The position numbers and the translations under genes are program-made. Below, piece by piece: positions 1 through 10,221 of a stretch of DNA of 64,000 nt. Position 1 is the stretch's first letter. Every line of letters starts with the position of its first letter. The DNA comes from Gari tellinella (Eukaryota; Mollusca; Bivalvia; Cardiida; Psammobiidae): the NCBI GenBank assembly GCA_922989275.2, contig OV277864.1, positions 25,555,550 to 25,619,549 on the forward strand, given 5' to 3'. Under the pieces are notes generated by a model that saw only the letters and a program-made list of their open reading frames with translations, was not told the DNA's origin and made no database searches.

Positions 1-208
1 CACCAAATGTAACTGACTTAAATTGTAACCATCCAAACTAGGACCAGTAATGTCTTTGCTAAGTTGACATGAATACAAGGTTCGCTATGACTAATAAATA
101 AGGATTCAACAAGGGCATTGTTCTGGTACGTCTACGTTACAAAATTCCCAACATCTGTGCATATAATTTACCATATATTGGAAGACAAACTGGGACTGGG
201 TGGGTGGG

Positions 209-400
209 GTTTGTAGTTGTAGCGATAAGCCAAAAAGAGGAAGTGACACGAGCACTTCGTCCTTATAAAGCCCAGCGTGGGCCGGAAGTGACGATAAACG
301 TGACTTGCACTTATGGGCGAGACTAGTATCGTAACTAGGGACGCCAGCCCTTCGCGGAAATAAATTGTACTATTTAGATATAAAATCAATATAATACTTA
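209..400 (-). repeat. 192 bp promoter-like direct repeat, copy 1
   Basis: Identical base for base to 2503-2694 in the same orientation. Read on the minus strand it holds, in order, an ETS-like CACTTCCGG site, a TATA-like CTTTATAAGG (270-261) and, about 20 bases on, a pyrimidine run CCTCTTTTTGG that resembles the TCT/5'-TOP start of translation-related genes. Left and right flanks differ completely from copy 2. No intact gene follows this copy; a G/C-rich run (CCCACCCACCCAG on the minus strand) comes next. The promoter reading is inference; the duplication is seen directly. Confidence 0.8.
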
Positions 401-2317
401 TTATTTCAATGACTCCGGGCTAAGAAACAGAGCAACACACACTAACGTGTATGCCACTCTGCTAAGGACTAACAAGACATGACAACTTAATACATATTTA
501 ATATGACCTGGCTTTGTACATGCTAGCTGACAATTCATTCATTGATAAATAGAGTTTGTGGGGAAAATGGCCACGGGTTGTTTTTTATCTGAACACAATT
601 GAGCAGGAGGCAGTACACTCAGTTCCACTTAATTATACATGGCGGTTGACCTTTGAAGACCATTAAGCCATGCAGGCCAGGAGTTCTCTTTCTAAGTTGT
701 TTATATATGTTACCTGAATAATGCATTTATTAAGGCTTTTTCGCCACAATAAGGTTGAAAACCTTATCCCCCAAAAGACTTAATAAAATCAGACTATCCC
801 CTTGACTGAGTGGGGTATTCATATGCGGTTCTGATCCAATTGGCTGTTAGCAACCGAATGGTATTACTATTAGCTGAATTGAAATTCCTGAAATCATTAC
901 AATTCCTATATAGCGGCGGAGCATTATAACCATATGACCCTAGACCTTTTGTGCTGTAAAACCCAACTTAATCCATCAAACTAGGTTCAGTACTGTGTCT
1001 CTTATATTATACAGTCAAGATAGGACTCCCGACTTGCGAGGCTCGTGTTGACACCATCCCTTGAGTTTCCGGGGTGATAACCACCTACTGGATACACCGC
1101 CTCCTGCTATCGCTCAGTGATTTATGCTTTGTAGTTTTTTTGTTTGTTTTTTTTGAGTTGCTAAGTCGAATACAAGGGGAGCTCCCACGAGAGGTCCAAA
1201 ATGTGCCCCACACCTGGGTTAAACTTGTGTGGGAACGACAGTGCCTATGTATGATATTACCTGCTGAATGACCTTGAAGATTGTGGTTCTGTCCCACAAT
1301 GTCATTGCCACCTAACGTATAAAAAATTTACTTGGGAGGAATATTTAGGGCAACATTTACCTCGATATCCTCCCCGAGACAGCTCCAAGACAGGCCTTGC
1401 ACTCCCTCCCGGCCGATATGGGCATTCCCCGGCAGGTTGAGCTTAGGCTATCCTGATGACATGGCCCTGGAGCCGGCACAGTGAAGTAATTAGTTACCAC
1501 GGACCAGAGTATCTGCAGTGTAAACAAAATTGACTAAATATTGACCTGTTTCCTTAGATTTGCAGTTTGACAAACATACTTAGCTACTTTACTTAGCGTT
1601 TGACCAATATACAGATGCCAACTTCCGACTGCCAGCGACTTATGAAGTTATGAAGATGCCTTGCACACAGGGATCCACAGGTCGTTAAATACAAATACAA
1701 AAGCTTTATTTTCTGTCGGTACATATCAACAATCTAACGTAAGCTCTGTAGAGCTTTTAACACCGACAATTAGGGAGCAGATCTGATGGGTCAAGTGTTT
1801 TCTTAGTAAACTATTTGTCCTACTTCCGCCTTATCTGTACATTCCCGCATAATTACATGTTTTGCCGAATTTCGTGAATTCGATGGGGTGGTAGAAAGGT
1901 AGACTGAAGCATAATTATACTAAAAAACGCGTCTGTCCCCCTCTCGATCAATCGAACAAACGTTTATTTATTGTTGAACATTTCACAACATACAACGCCT
2001 CTCTATGGAATGAATCTTGTCTTACACTTTTTTCGATAACGTCTCGAGGCGCTCGTTAGAAAAAACTTTAAAGGAATCGCTCGAGAGCTCTCAACTTATT
2101 TTCCCTTTCGATAGCAACGTTGTCATAGGGGGCAGCCATTAAAAAGGTCACGTGGTCACCGGCATTCGGGTAAGACTTAGTCTCAACCCACGGCGCCGTT
2201 CCGCGGGAACCCGAATATTGATATGCGCATTATTCCCAACCATACGACTGTAATGTAATGTGTTTTCGCGAAACGCCTTCATTTAGCATTTGTTCGAAGA
2301 CAATAAAATTTGGGCCA
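401..2317. other. unassigned stretch without recognised repeats
   Basis: No MITE end, hairpin cassette or convincing exon was recognised here. The part around 1330-1500 is visibly richer in G+C than the rest of the window. On the minus strand an AATAAA signal lies near 1707, which could be a polyadenylation signal for a unit transcribed from the promoter-like repeat at 2503-2694, but no coding continuity was seen. Confidence 0.4.
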
Positions 2318-2502
2318 TTAGGCCCGATACCTGGGTTGTTTTGTTGAATTTCCGACTCTGTAGACTGCACCTCTTCTCTTACCCGACCTCTCAAATCTCA
2401 CCCTCCTAACAGAAGCGGGAGGCTTACTGCTAGCCGGAGCTTCCGTTTCACATCCTTTCCTCTCATTGCTTTCCAGTTTAATCTTGAAGCGTGCGAGTTC
2501 TT
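2318..2502 (-). other. open frame downstream of promoter-like repeat copy 2
   Basis: Directly after the 192 bp repeat the minus strand stays open for about 61 codons, giving a strongly basic, protein-like composition (for example ELARFKIKLESNERKG, then VRRVRFERSGKRRG). There is no in-frame ATG after the predicted start site. GT-containing donor-like sites occur inside it (GGGTGAGA, CGGGTAAGAG). It could be a first exon, a piece of a retroelement leader, or chance. I do not recognise the protein. Confidence 0.2.
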
Positions 2503-2694
2503 GTTTGTAGTTGTAGCGATAAGCCAAAAAGAGGAAGTGACACGAGCACTTCGTCCTTATAAAGCCCAGCGTGGGCCGGAAGTGACGATAAACGTGACTT
2601 GCACTTATGGGCGAGACTAGTATCGTAACTAGGGACGCCAGCCCTTCGCGGAAATAAATTGTACTATTTAGATATAAAATCAATATAATACTTA
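2503..2694 (-). repeat. 192 bp promoter-like direct repeat, copy 2
   Basis: Exact duplicate of 209-400. TATA-like CTTTATAAGG lies at 2564-2555 on the minus strand. Unlike copy 1 it is followed by a 61-codon open stretch. Identity over the full 192 bp implies a recent duplication, a retroelement-mediated copy, or an assembly artefact. Confidence 0.8.
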
Positions 2695-2819
2695 ATAATT
2701 ATAATATATTATCCTAGGTCGAGTTTAATCTTCAGTCAAAATATCAAATTCTATATTATTAACAAGTCAATATTTTAAAGCGAAACTGAAACTCAACAGT
2801 GAAAGGGTTACAATTTCGT

Positions 2820-3264
2820 TACTTTACCCCTTCACTGCCTTATCCCGAGTAAAGCGATGATTTCCAAACTTTTTGGATTCTGATCAGACGCCCGCATCAT
2901 CCGGTGTCTGATCACGATTCAAATTGTTTGACACTCGCAAGTCTTTATGGTATTACTTAACCAATTTGTGCCCACGATCCCATATATGGGACATAGGCAA
3001 ACATTGTAGACTCTGATCAGACGCCGCATTATGCGGCGTCTGATCAGAGTCTACGATGTTTGCTGATAGGATTTTCAATATAAAACAAAATAAAAATGAA
3101 AATTTTGACCAGGCATCCCTTTGATAAAAAATGGACTAATCCAATATAAAACATGGAAGAATCCACTTGGCGCAAAAGGGTTAAGTAAATTCATCTAAAA
3201 TCTAACTTGGAGAAGTAAAAACAATCGACAACTATTAGATGACGTCATGATAGTGAAGGAGTAT
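2820..3264. mobile_element. MITE-B copy split by a MITE-G insertion
   Basis: The left end ACCCCTTCACTGCC is followed by a degenerate cassette I hairpin (2887-2935). The copy is then interrupted by a TTAA-flanked MITE-G and resumes at 3181 with the usual right half (CAAACGACAATT-like run, GTCATGATAGTGAAGG). The break falls exactly at a duplicated TTAA. Confidence 0.6.
2961..3180. mobile_element. MITE-G copy, TTAA-flanked, inside MITE-B
   Basis: TTAA at 2957-2960 and again at 3181-3184. The left end CCAATTTGTGCCCACG and the right end GGCGCAAAAGGG are imperfect inverted repeats. It carries a cassette I hairpin with a GCATTATGC apex and AGACTC/GAGTCT arms (about 3007-3063). A CCCATATATGGG palindrome sits near the left end. 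Confidence 0.75.
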
Positions 3265-3734
3265 AATAAAAGTAATTTATTACCTTTAATTACCAGCGTA
3301 AATGTTCCTTCATAAACGTATGTTACGGTACGAGTTCAAACTGCAGTCGATAACAAACGAGTACATTAGTGTAACCTTATATTGCCGTCTGCTTATTTTA
3401 TACAGACAAACTTGTGTTGATCGGTCACTAAAAGATGATTAAGAAACAGACTTTAAAGCAGTTTGCTGCCTAATCCATTACAAATGCAAAGTAAAAAGCT
3501 ATCATTGACGCTTTCTACTTTATTTCATTCCTGCATCAAGCTACAATGTGTCTTCAAATACTGATATGGCTTTTCAAAGAGTGATCGCTTAATACAAGTT
3601 CACTGCACATGTACAAAGGGCGTTGGTTTAGAGATCCACAGTAAATAAGACGTAACTCTTTCGTGTTAAAACGGAACTCAACGCAATATAATAATTTGCA
3701 AAATAACAGCTTTTTGAAAAAAGTTTAACCAATT

Positions 3735-3860
3735 CATTGAGTAGCAGACAGTTTGGAGCCTGATCAAACGCCGGGTTACCCGGCGTCTGATCTGGCTCCA
3801 CACTTTTTGCAATATACTTTTAGCATTAACGCATTATTAGGGAAAATAACGTTTTTCTCA
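3735..3860. mobile_element. MITE-A right-half fragment
   Basis: It starts inside the element at GCAGACAGTTTGGAGCC, contains the cassette I hairpin (3751-3801), and runs to a decayed right end (GGGAAAATAACG). The left arm is missing. Confidence 0.6.
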
Positions 3861-3964
3861 CCGGTTCGAATAATGAAACAAGAGGGAGCTTTCCCTATAC
3901 ACGTGGAATCCAGTCTAACTACAAACACCTATGAACATAGTACCATTGTCATAATCACTTGATA
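3818..3964 (+). repeat. segmental duplication unit, copy 1
   Basis: Begins with the right end of a MITE-A remnant and ends in CACTTGATA. About 85-90% similar by eye to 4213-4375; shared landmarks are CTCACCGGTT, GGAATCCAGTCTAACTAC and ATCACTTGATA. A full MITE-A lies exactly between the two copies. Confidence 0.65.
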
Positions 3965-4211
3965 CAGTGGAAAAACCATTATTCTTTCCCGTTTAAACGC
4001 AAACGAAACGCAAACGCAAAACACTAAAATGTAATAAATAACAACTTTTTGACAATTCTGACCATTCTTTGTTAGCTGAGTGGCAAACAGTTTGGAGCCA
4101 GATCAGACGTCGGGTTACCCGGCGTCTGATCTTGCTCCAATCTGTTCGCATTTGAAATAATAGATTTAGCGTAAAGGCATTTATTGGGAAAGAATAACGT
4201 TTTCTCCACTG
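3965..4211 (+). mobile_element. MITE-A, full copy
   Basis: CAGTGGAAAAACCA to TTTTCTCCACTG, flanked by TA. Central hairpin with TCGGGTTACCCGG core. It sits at the junction of the duplicated segments 3818-3964 and 4213-4375. Confidence 0.8.
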
Positions 4212-4212
4212 T

Positions 4213-4375
4213 ACGTTTAGCATTAACACATTAATAGGGAAAATAACGTTTTTCTCACCGGTTTGAATAATGAAACAGGAGGAAGTTTCCCTCTAATACA
4301 CTTGGAATCCAGTCTAACTACAAACTCCTATATGAACATACTAAGTACCATTATTGTAATCACTTGATACCCACT
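4213..4375 (+). repeat. segmental duplication unit, copy 2
   Basis: Second copy of the 3818-3964 unit. It continues past CTTGATA into CCCACTATTG instead of into a MITE, so it shows the flank without the following insertion. Confidence 0.65.
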
Positions 4376-4441
4376 ATTGTCACTGCGTAGTGCAACACGT
4401 ACGTGTCCTCTTATACTGACAACTAGAATCCGAGAGTCATA

Positions 4442-4687
4442 CAGTGGAGAATGTGTTATTCTTTCCCAATAAACGCGTTTACGCTCAAACCATTATTTGC
4501 AGTGCAAACAAATTGGAGCCAGATCAGACGCCGGGTAACCCGGCGTCTGATCAGGCTCCAAACTGTTTGCCACCAAGATAAACATGAAATATCAGAATTG
4601 TCCAAAAGTTTTTCTTTTCTACGTTTTAGCGCTTTGCGTTTGCGTACGTTTGCGTTTAAACGGGAAAGAATAACATATTCTCTTCTG
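4442..4687 (-). mobile_element. MITE-A, full copy
   Basis: Left end CAGTGGAGAATGTG with the CCCAATAAACGCG arm; the right terminus has decayed to CTCTTCTG. The hairpin apex reads GGGTAACCC. Confidence 0.85.
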
Positions 4688-4860
4688 TAGCTGTACGATT
4701 AATTAGTTCGGTTACTAGGGAACCAGTTCCAATGACAATGTATCACTGCTATTCAAAACGCATCATTGATTAGTTATGGGCTTTGCAAAAACAGGTGTTA
4801 TATATATCAAATGGACATACGTATTAGTCTCACTTTTCAATACGATTGGCCGCGATTTTT

Positions 4861-5095
4861 ACAGAGAAGAAGATGATATTATTTTCCAATAACTGCATTT
4901 GTGTTGACCAATTATGTTCTTGCAAACAGTGTTGAGCCAAACCAGACGCACGGGTCACCCGGTGTTTGATCTGGCTCCAAACTGTTTGCCACTCAGATTA
5001 AATTTAAACTTACAAAGGGCTATCATTGTCCATTGTCCAATCTTAATTAAATTGCGTTTGTGTTTAGTATTGTTTAAATGGTGAAGAAAAAACAA
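4861..5095 (-). mobile_element. MITE-A, old degenerate copy
   Basis: Recognisable by GAGAAGAAGATG..ATTTTCCAATAACTGC at the left and a decayed hairpin near 4924-4990 (ACGGGTCACCCGGTG). Both termini are eroded. Confidence 0.55.
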
Positions 5096-5116
5096 CTTCT
5101 CTGTTATACTCCTTAA

Positions 5117-5331
5117 CCCATTTGTGCCCACGATCCCATATATGGGACATAGGCAAATAGTAAAGACTCTGATCAGACGCCATATTATGCGGCGTCTGGT
5201 CAGAGTCTACATTGTTTGCTGATAGGAATTGCAATACAAAATGAAAATGAAAATGTTGTCCAGGTACCCCTTTGATAAAAAATGGACTAATCCAATTTAA
5301 AAAATGGATGAATCCACTGGGCGCAAAGTGG
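5117..5331. mobile_element. MITE-G, full copy
   Basis: TTAA at 5113-5116 and 5332-5335. CCCATTTGTGCCCACG left end; the hairpin at about 5166-5222 has an ATTATGC apex, with the left arm decayed (GCCATATT) while the right arm remains GCGGCGTCTG. Confidence 0.75.
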
Positions 5332-5335
5332 TTAA

Positions 5336-5835
5336 AGAGAATTATAGCGTAATTAAGTCAACCATCTTTCTCCAATACTGAAATAACTATGGGGGAAAGG
5401 GTTAATACAATGTTAAACATATGACTATTTTAAAAAAGCGAAGATGTAGCATGTATATGAAAAGCGAAGCAAAACAATCTAAGTAAAAAACAATATTATC
5501 GATACCGTTTAAATTTTTGTCTTTGAATAAAATATTTCAAAAGATACTCAATAAATTATTTTTTGTGTGTGTATAGTTTTACTTATACGCAAATATTGTT
5601 TAATAAAAAAAAAGACAAATAAATACTGTAACTTCCCAGTGCACGCCTAGTATATTGAAATCAACTTTATCCAGTTGAAGGTGGCCGATTAAGAAGTACA
5701 AATATTGCAGGGGAACCAATATCGTGGAAATAAGATTTGACATAAATTATATCATGGAATGTTTCCTAACTTGAAACCATGTTCCAAAATAGAATATGCA
5801 TTTACGATGGTACTTAAAACGCATTTACGTGTTTA
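5336..5835. other. unassigned AT-rich stretch
   Basis: No repeat family or exon recognised. Long A/T runs, including nine A's near 5606. Confidence 0.4.
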
Positions 5836-6038
5836 ACTGCACGCCGTGATCTGCTTTCAATAATGGTCATCTGCTTTTATTCCTTAATTTCAAATTTGAA
5901 GTAAATTGACAAATGTTATATCATAATGAGTGCCAAACAGTTTTGATCGCGATCAGACGCCGCTTCAACACGCGGCGCCTGATCAGGATCAAAACTGTTT
6001 ACAAATAATCAATGTACTCGGTGTAAGGCATAAATGGG
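5836..6038. mobile_element. MITE-B remnant with variant hairpin
   Basis: Cassette I hairpin at about 5940-6000 with TTTTGATCGCGATCAG left arm and an expanded apex (GCTTCAACACGC). The surrounding TCATCTGCTTTTATT is typical of MITE-B interiors. The ends are eroded. Confidence 0.5.
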
Positions 6039-6051
6039 ACACATAGAAATA

Positions 6052-6250
6052 CAGTCGAACTACGATATCTCGAACTCGCTTAACTCGAACTTTCCGATAT
6101 GTCGACACATGAACTTCATTATTTCATGCTCGGTTATGTCGAACATACCCGTATTTCAAAGTTAAAACGCGGCTTAGCCGCGTTTTAACTTTGAAATACG
6201 TGTACCTGTATGTTCGACTAAACCGAGTTCAAGATATCGAAGTTCGACCA
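6052..6250. mobile_element. MITE-F, near-complete copy
   Basis: CAGTCGAACTACGATATC left end, preceded by TA; the right end GATATCGAAGTTCGAC is its inverted repeat. The centre is an exact palindrome of about 50 bp at about 6151-6200 with apex GCGGCTTAGCCGC. Confidence 0.8.
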
Positions 6251-6787
6251 TAGGCAGTCAGTGAACTATGACCAGTTCATTAGCCTTTCCAAGAGGTTAA
6301 TTGACCTTGTTACGTAACAGTTAAACGGATATTCTCGATTGCCGACTAGAAGACGATGTCACGTTTAATTCAATACTTCATTTAAGTTCAAGTGGATGGT
6401 CCCAGTTTAGTCCATTTTTAAAACATGTAGGACTGTAATAGGATATAAGGAGCTAGGGTATGTACTGTTTGACATTTCGCAATATATTGTAAAGCCCCAT
6501 TTCTTAAAAGTACCACATGAACAATATTTACTTGGAAACTGGCATTGCCCATTTGAAGTTTCAAGTTTCATTTAGATAAAAAAAAAGTAAAGAGTAATAA
6601 CTATTAATTACGTACTAATAATTGCACCATACCTATTTAAACCCTTCACGCTTTTACCACATGGCATCTAATTCAAATCGAAACTGTCGCACTCATTACG
6701 ATATTACTTTAGTCACTTAGTCACTTTATATGTATGAATGTATCTTTGATTAGAGTTTAAGAATTAAAATCATACGACAGTAGTTTA
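6251..6787. other. decayed repeat remnants
   Basis: Fragments resembling MITE-H interiors occur (GCCCATTTGAAGTTTCAAG near 6547; CAGTTTAGTCCATTTTT near 6403), but no ends could be paired. No gene seen. Confidence 0.35.
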
Positions 6788-6988
6788 CAGTGGAGAAGAC
6801 GTTATTCTTTCCCAATAAAAGCGTATACCCGGTGTCTGATCAGGCTTCTAACTGTTTGCCATCCAGGGCAAAATCAACATTCAAAATTGTCAAACAGTTG
6901 TCATTTTCTTCATTTTATTGCAATGCGTTTGCGTTTCGTTTGCGTTTCGTTTGCGTTTATACGGAAAAGAATAGCGTTTTCTCCACTG
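6788..6988 (-). mobile_element. MITE-A with internal deletion
   Basis: Intact ends CAGTGGAGAAGACG and CGTTTTCTCCACTG. The stretch from the CCCAATAAAAGCG arm to the middle of the hairpin is lost, so only the distal arm (GGTGTCTGATCAGGC) remains. Confidence 0.75.
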
Positions 6989-7099
6989 TAAGAAGATGGC
7001 GTCATGGCAGTGAAGGGGTTAAGAAATAAGGGTTGGTTATTCTTGTTAATGTAAGTAGAAATGGGTAAACACTCGTAAAATCACACACTGTCTTTCTTG

Positions 7100-7345
7100 T
7101 TTACACTGTATACGCTTAACAAAGTCGTTTGACATTTTACATTCTATAAAAGTCATTAAGCATGCTTAACAAAGCTGTTTAACCTCTGATATTCTTAACA
7201 AATTTGTGTACTATTTAAGATTCTCAACAAACTTGTTTAGCATTTGACAATCTGAACAAAGTTCCTTAACATCTAACACAAGTAACACTTTTGTAAGATG
7301 TAAGAAAGTCGTAACTAATTTGGATAATATTTAAACAAGTTACTC
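7100..7345. repeat. degenerate tandem-like repeats
   Basis: A phrase like TTAACAAAG(C/T)(T/C)GTTTAACATTTGACATTCT recurs about six times at roughly 33-40 base spacing (near 7115, 7167, 7197, 7224, 7253 and 7280), strongly diverged. Confidence 0.4.
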
Positions 7346-7385
7346 AATATTTGACACTTTTAACTGAGATGACATAGAGCAATCA

Positions 7386-7478
7386 GAATGGTAAACAGTT
7401 GCCATTTGCTTCATTTTATTGCAAGACGCTTGCATTTCGTATGCGTTTAAACGAGAAAGAATAACTTACCGATGTATA
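7386..7478. mobile_element. MITE-A terminal fragment
   Basis: Keeps only one arm: GTAAACAGTTG, CATTTTATTGCAAGACGC, CGTTTAAACGAGAAAGAATAAC. The hairpin is lost. Confidence 0.5.
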
Positions 7479-7663
7479 CACTTGAAGATTCCATCCAAAT
7501 ACCTTGAAATTACAACCCTTTCCTTTCCTTTCATCACTTTTATTATTAATATAAGCAATGTTCAGTAGTTTATGGGAGATTGTAAGCGGTTGTGATCAAA
7601 TTAAAGGTCAAGTGATGCTATTAAATCATCAAAGTTTATAGAGGGTGCCCTTTACTTCATGTA

Positions 7664-7811
7664 CAGTGGAAATTGAAACGTTCTATTAAATAGTTTGGAA
7701 CCTAATCAGACGCCAGGCATCCCGACGTCTGATCAGGCTCTAAACTGTTTGCAACAGCCAATTAGTTTTAAGCATAAACACGTTTATTTGGAAATATATA
7801 TCGTTAGTGAT
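7664..7811 (+). mobile_element. MITE-A, internally deleted
   Basis: Starts CAGTGGAAATTGAAACG; keeps a hairpin with substituted apex (AGGCATCCCGACG) and the ATAAACACGTTTATTTGG arm. The right terminus is eroded. Confidence 0.55.
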
Positions 7812-7812
7812 A

Positions 7813-7980
7813 CAGTGTAGAAGATTAAATATCATTTCCCGTTTAAACGAACCAAACGCAAAAGGAGTGCCATACATGTAGTATGTAGACATACATGTAT
7901 GTAATGTCTTGTTGACAATTATTTTCAATCGGTGTGGCAAATAGTTTGGAGTTTTATCAGACTCTGACCTTAACAAGTGA
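7813..7980 (+). mobile_element. MITE-A left-part fragment
   Basis: CAGTGTAGAAGATTAAATATCATTTCCCGTTTAAACG is visible across 7813-7848; the hairpin is truncated after GTTTGGAGTTTTATCAGAC. It directly abuts the previous copy. Confidence 0.5.
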
Positions 7981-8178
7981 TGTACATGTTGGGATCACAT
8001 TGTTTGATGCAAACAGTATATACTCTGACAGGGACGCAATATATTATAAAAGTTAACCTTAAATATTCCTAAAATAGGCTCTACTTTAATTGGAAACTAT
8101 TAGTGTCCATTTTTAGCTTCAGTGATTAATGTGATTTTAAAGAGTTCACATTGTTGTCATAGTTTAATTACGTGCTAA

Positions 8179-8426
8179 CAGTGGGGCAGACGTTATTATT
8201 TCCCGTTTAAACGCAAACGAAACGCAAACGCATTGCATTTAAATGTAGAAAATAACAACTTTTTGACAATTATTATTATCTATTTTATTTTGAGTGGCAA
8301 AACAGTTTGGAGCCTGATCAGACGCCGGGTTTCCCCGCTTGTGATCAGGCTTCAAACTGTTTGCAATGAAAATAATACTTTTAGCATAAACGCGTTAATT
8401 GGAAAAGGATAACGTTTACGCCACTG
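8179..8426 (+). mobile_element. MITE-A, full copy
   Basis: CAGTGGGGCAGACG to CGTTTACGCCACTG. The hairpin apex is altered to GGGTTTCCCC and the right inner arm is decayed. Confidence 0.75.
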
Positions 8427-8584
8427 TAAATTGTGCTATAAAATGGAAATCTACTGGTGCGGTTTTGATACTTTGATTTATATGTGCAGTTATTTCACTT
8501 GTTCACATTTGTCTGTCTCTTTGTTTATGATTGTAAGGACTTTTCTGTGTCAGACGTCCCTTGCTTGGAGGCACGACTGGTGTA

Positions 8585-8830
8585 CAGTGGAGAATCTGTT
8601 ATTCTTTCCCAATAAACGCGTTTACGCTAAAACTATTATTTGCAGTGCAAACAGTTTGGAGCCAGATCAGACGCCGGGTAACCCGGCGTCTGATTAGGCT
8701 CCAAACTGTTTGCCACCAAGATAAACATGAATTATCAGAATTGTCCAAAAGTTGTACTTTTCTACGTTTTAGCGCTTTGCGTTTGCGTACGTTTGCGTTT
8801 AAACGGGAAAGAATAACAGATTCTCCACTG
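8585..8830 (-). mobile_element. MITE-A, young full copy
   Basis: TA-flanked. By eye almost identical to the copies at 29084 and 44693, all with GAGAATCTGTTATTC ends, which points to a recent burst. Confidence 0.92.
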
Positions 8831-8841
8831 TATATATAGTA

Positions 8842-9068
8842 GAGAAGACGTTATTATTTCCTAGTAACTGTGATTATGTGATTATGCTAATAAGCATATG
8901 TCCATTGCAAACAGTTTGGAGCTAGATCAGACGCGTTTGAGCTACCCGGCGTCTGACCAGACTCCAAACTGACTGTCATTCAAATTTAATAGAGTCGTTA
9001 AAATGTTCTAAATGTTGACATTTCCCCCGTTCTGTCGCTATGCGTTTGTAGTTCTGTCTGGGGTTATC
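8842..9068. mobile_element. MITE-A, degenerate copy
   Basis: Left part TAGAGAAGACGTTATTATTTCC; hairpin near 8912-8970 carries an insertion at the apex (GCGTTTGAGCTACCCGGCG). The right end is unrecognisable. Confidence 0.5.
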
Positions 9069-9162
9069 AATGAATCATTTTGAAAAAGGGAGGTTTGTTA
9101 TTGAACTGGTAGAATCACAATCTGCACAAACGGGTTCGGTGTTTTAAACAGGCTGTAGTTAA

Positions 9163-9402
9163 CTCTTCCGCTGCCAAATAAATAATGAGAGTTTTACCCC
9201 TTCATCGTTTCATTGCCGTCTGATTCAATTTTGTTGTTTGCAAGATCGTTTCGAAGTAAGATCCAATGTTGTATGATTTAGGGCATATCGATGCGAGTGT
9301 CAAACAGTTTGGATCCTGATCTGACGCCGCGTTACGCGGCGTCAGATCAGGATCAAAATTGTTTGCAAAAGCGCCTTTTGACGTCATTAAGAGTAAAAAG
9401 GG
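9163..9402. mobile_element. MITE-B, full copy
   Basis: TTAA at 9159-9162 and 9403-9406. The hairpin at 9303-9363 has a near-perfect stem GTTTGGATCCTGATCTGACGCC with a GCGTTACGC apex. Inside the left end lies a second inverted MITE-B-like terminus (ACCCCTTCATCGTTTCATTGCC, 9195-9216). Confidence 0.75.
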
Positions 9403-9406
9403 TTAA

Positions 9407-9777
9407 AAAGGCAGCACAGTATTTTTGAGTATTATTTTCTTCTGAACTTGTTGCAGAATTAAATGAATCTTGAGATATGGTCTTAGTATTCTAATATTAT
9501 CCAAAAAAGTGTTATAATCTGCGCTTGAGCACGATGTGTGTTTCTTTTTGCACTGAGTGTAATAAGGTTTTTCCTCAATGTATCGACGCACTCAGGTCCT
9601 AAATCGTATTGTGTGATATAAGAAAGACGCCTTTTAATTAAAGCCTAGCTCGTTATTCGTAAAAGAATTCTGTAGAACATATTTCATTAATATGAGATAT
9701 AATTTCATTGAACTACAATGTATTTGAGTGGGCTTGTAATAAATAAGATGTGATTTATGAGATTGGCATGCTTCTCA
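9407..9777. other. unassigned stretch
   Basis: No repeat ends, hairpins or exon-like frames recognised. Confidence 0.4.
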
Positions 9778-9957
9778 CAACCCCTTCACTGTCATGAGTT
9801 GACGTCATCTGTAAACAATTGTCATCTGCTTTTTATTTCTCAAATCTAAAGTTCATGTAAATTAACTAAAGTATTATCGTTATAAATGTCAAACAGTTTT
9901 GATCCTCATCCTAAGTTTTTGCAAATAACCGTTGTGCTCGAGATAAGGCAGTGAATG
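9778..9957. mobile_element. MITE-B with collapsed hairpin
   Basis: ACCCCTTCACTGTCATG left end and GGCAGTGAATGAATT right end. The central palindrome is deleted, leaving AAACAGTTTTGATCCTCATCC joined to GTTTTTGCAAATAACC. Confidence 0.55.
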
Positions 9958-9968
9958 AATTTAAAAAA

Positions 9969-10213
9969 AACTCTTTCACTGCCAACGGCGTCAAAAGGCG
10001 ACTTTGCAAACAGATTGGACCCTGACCAGACTCCGTGTAATGCGGCGTCTGATCAGGATCCAAATTGTTTGAAACTCGTATCGAAATTTCTTCAGTCAAA
10101 ACAACTCTAAAGCTGACTTTAAAATTATTGCAGACGGCACTACCAATGCAGACGATATTTTGGCGGTAAGATTGTTAAAGCAGACAATATATCTTGGCAG
10201 TGAAAGAGCTAAA
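9969..10213. mobile_element. MITE-B copy
   Basis: ACTCTTTCACTGCC to GGCAGTGAAAGAGCT; cassette I hairpin at about 10005-10070. The interior CAGACGGCAC..CAGACGATATTTTGG matches the right half of other B copies. Confidence 0.65.
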
Positions 10214-10221
10214 CTGAATTA

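Noticed and set aside
209..2694. 192 bp repeats as LTRs of an LTR retrotransposon
   Set aside because: No primer-binding site with a tRNA match, no TG..CA boundaries at the repeat edges, no polypurine tract in the matching orientation and no gag-pol coding sequence between them.
3000..3065. Cassette hairpins as rho-independent terminators
   Set aside because: They lack a following T-run, are centred in mobile elements, and the window is not bacterial.
8585..8830. Open reading frames of 60-160 codons on both strands with recurring peptides such as SQIRRRVTRRLIRLQTVC and SLEPDQTPGNPASDQAP
   Set aside because: They are translations of the MITE-A/B hairpin and arms, occur on both strands of the same DNA, and appear at every copy; not proteins.
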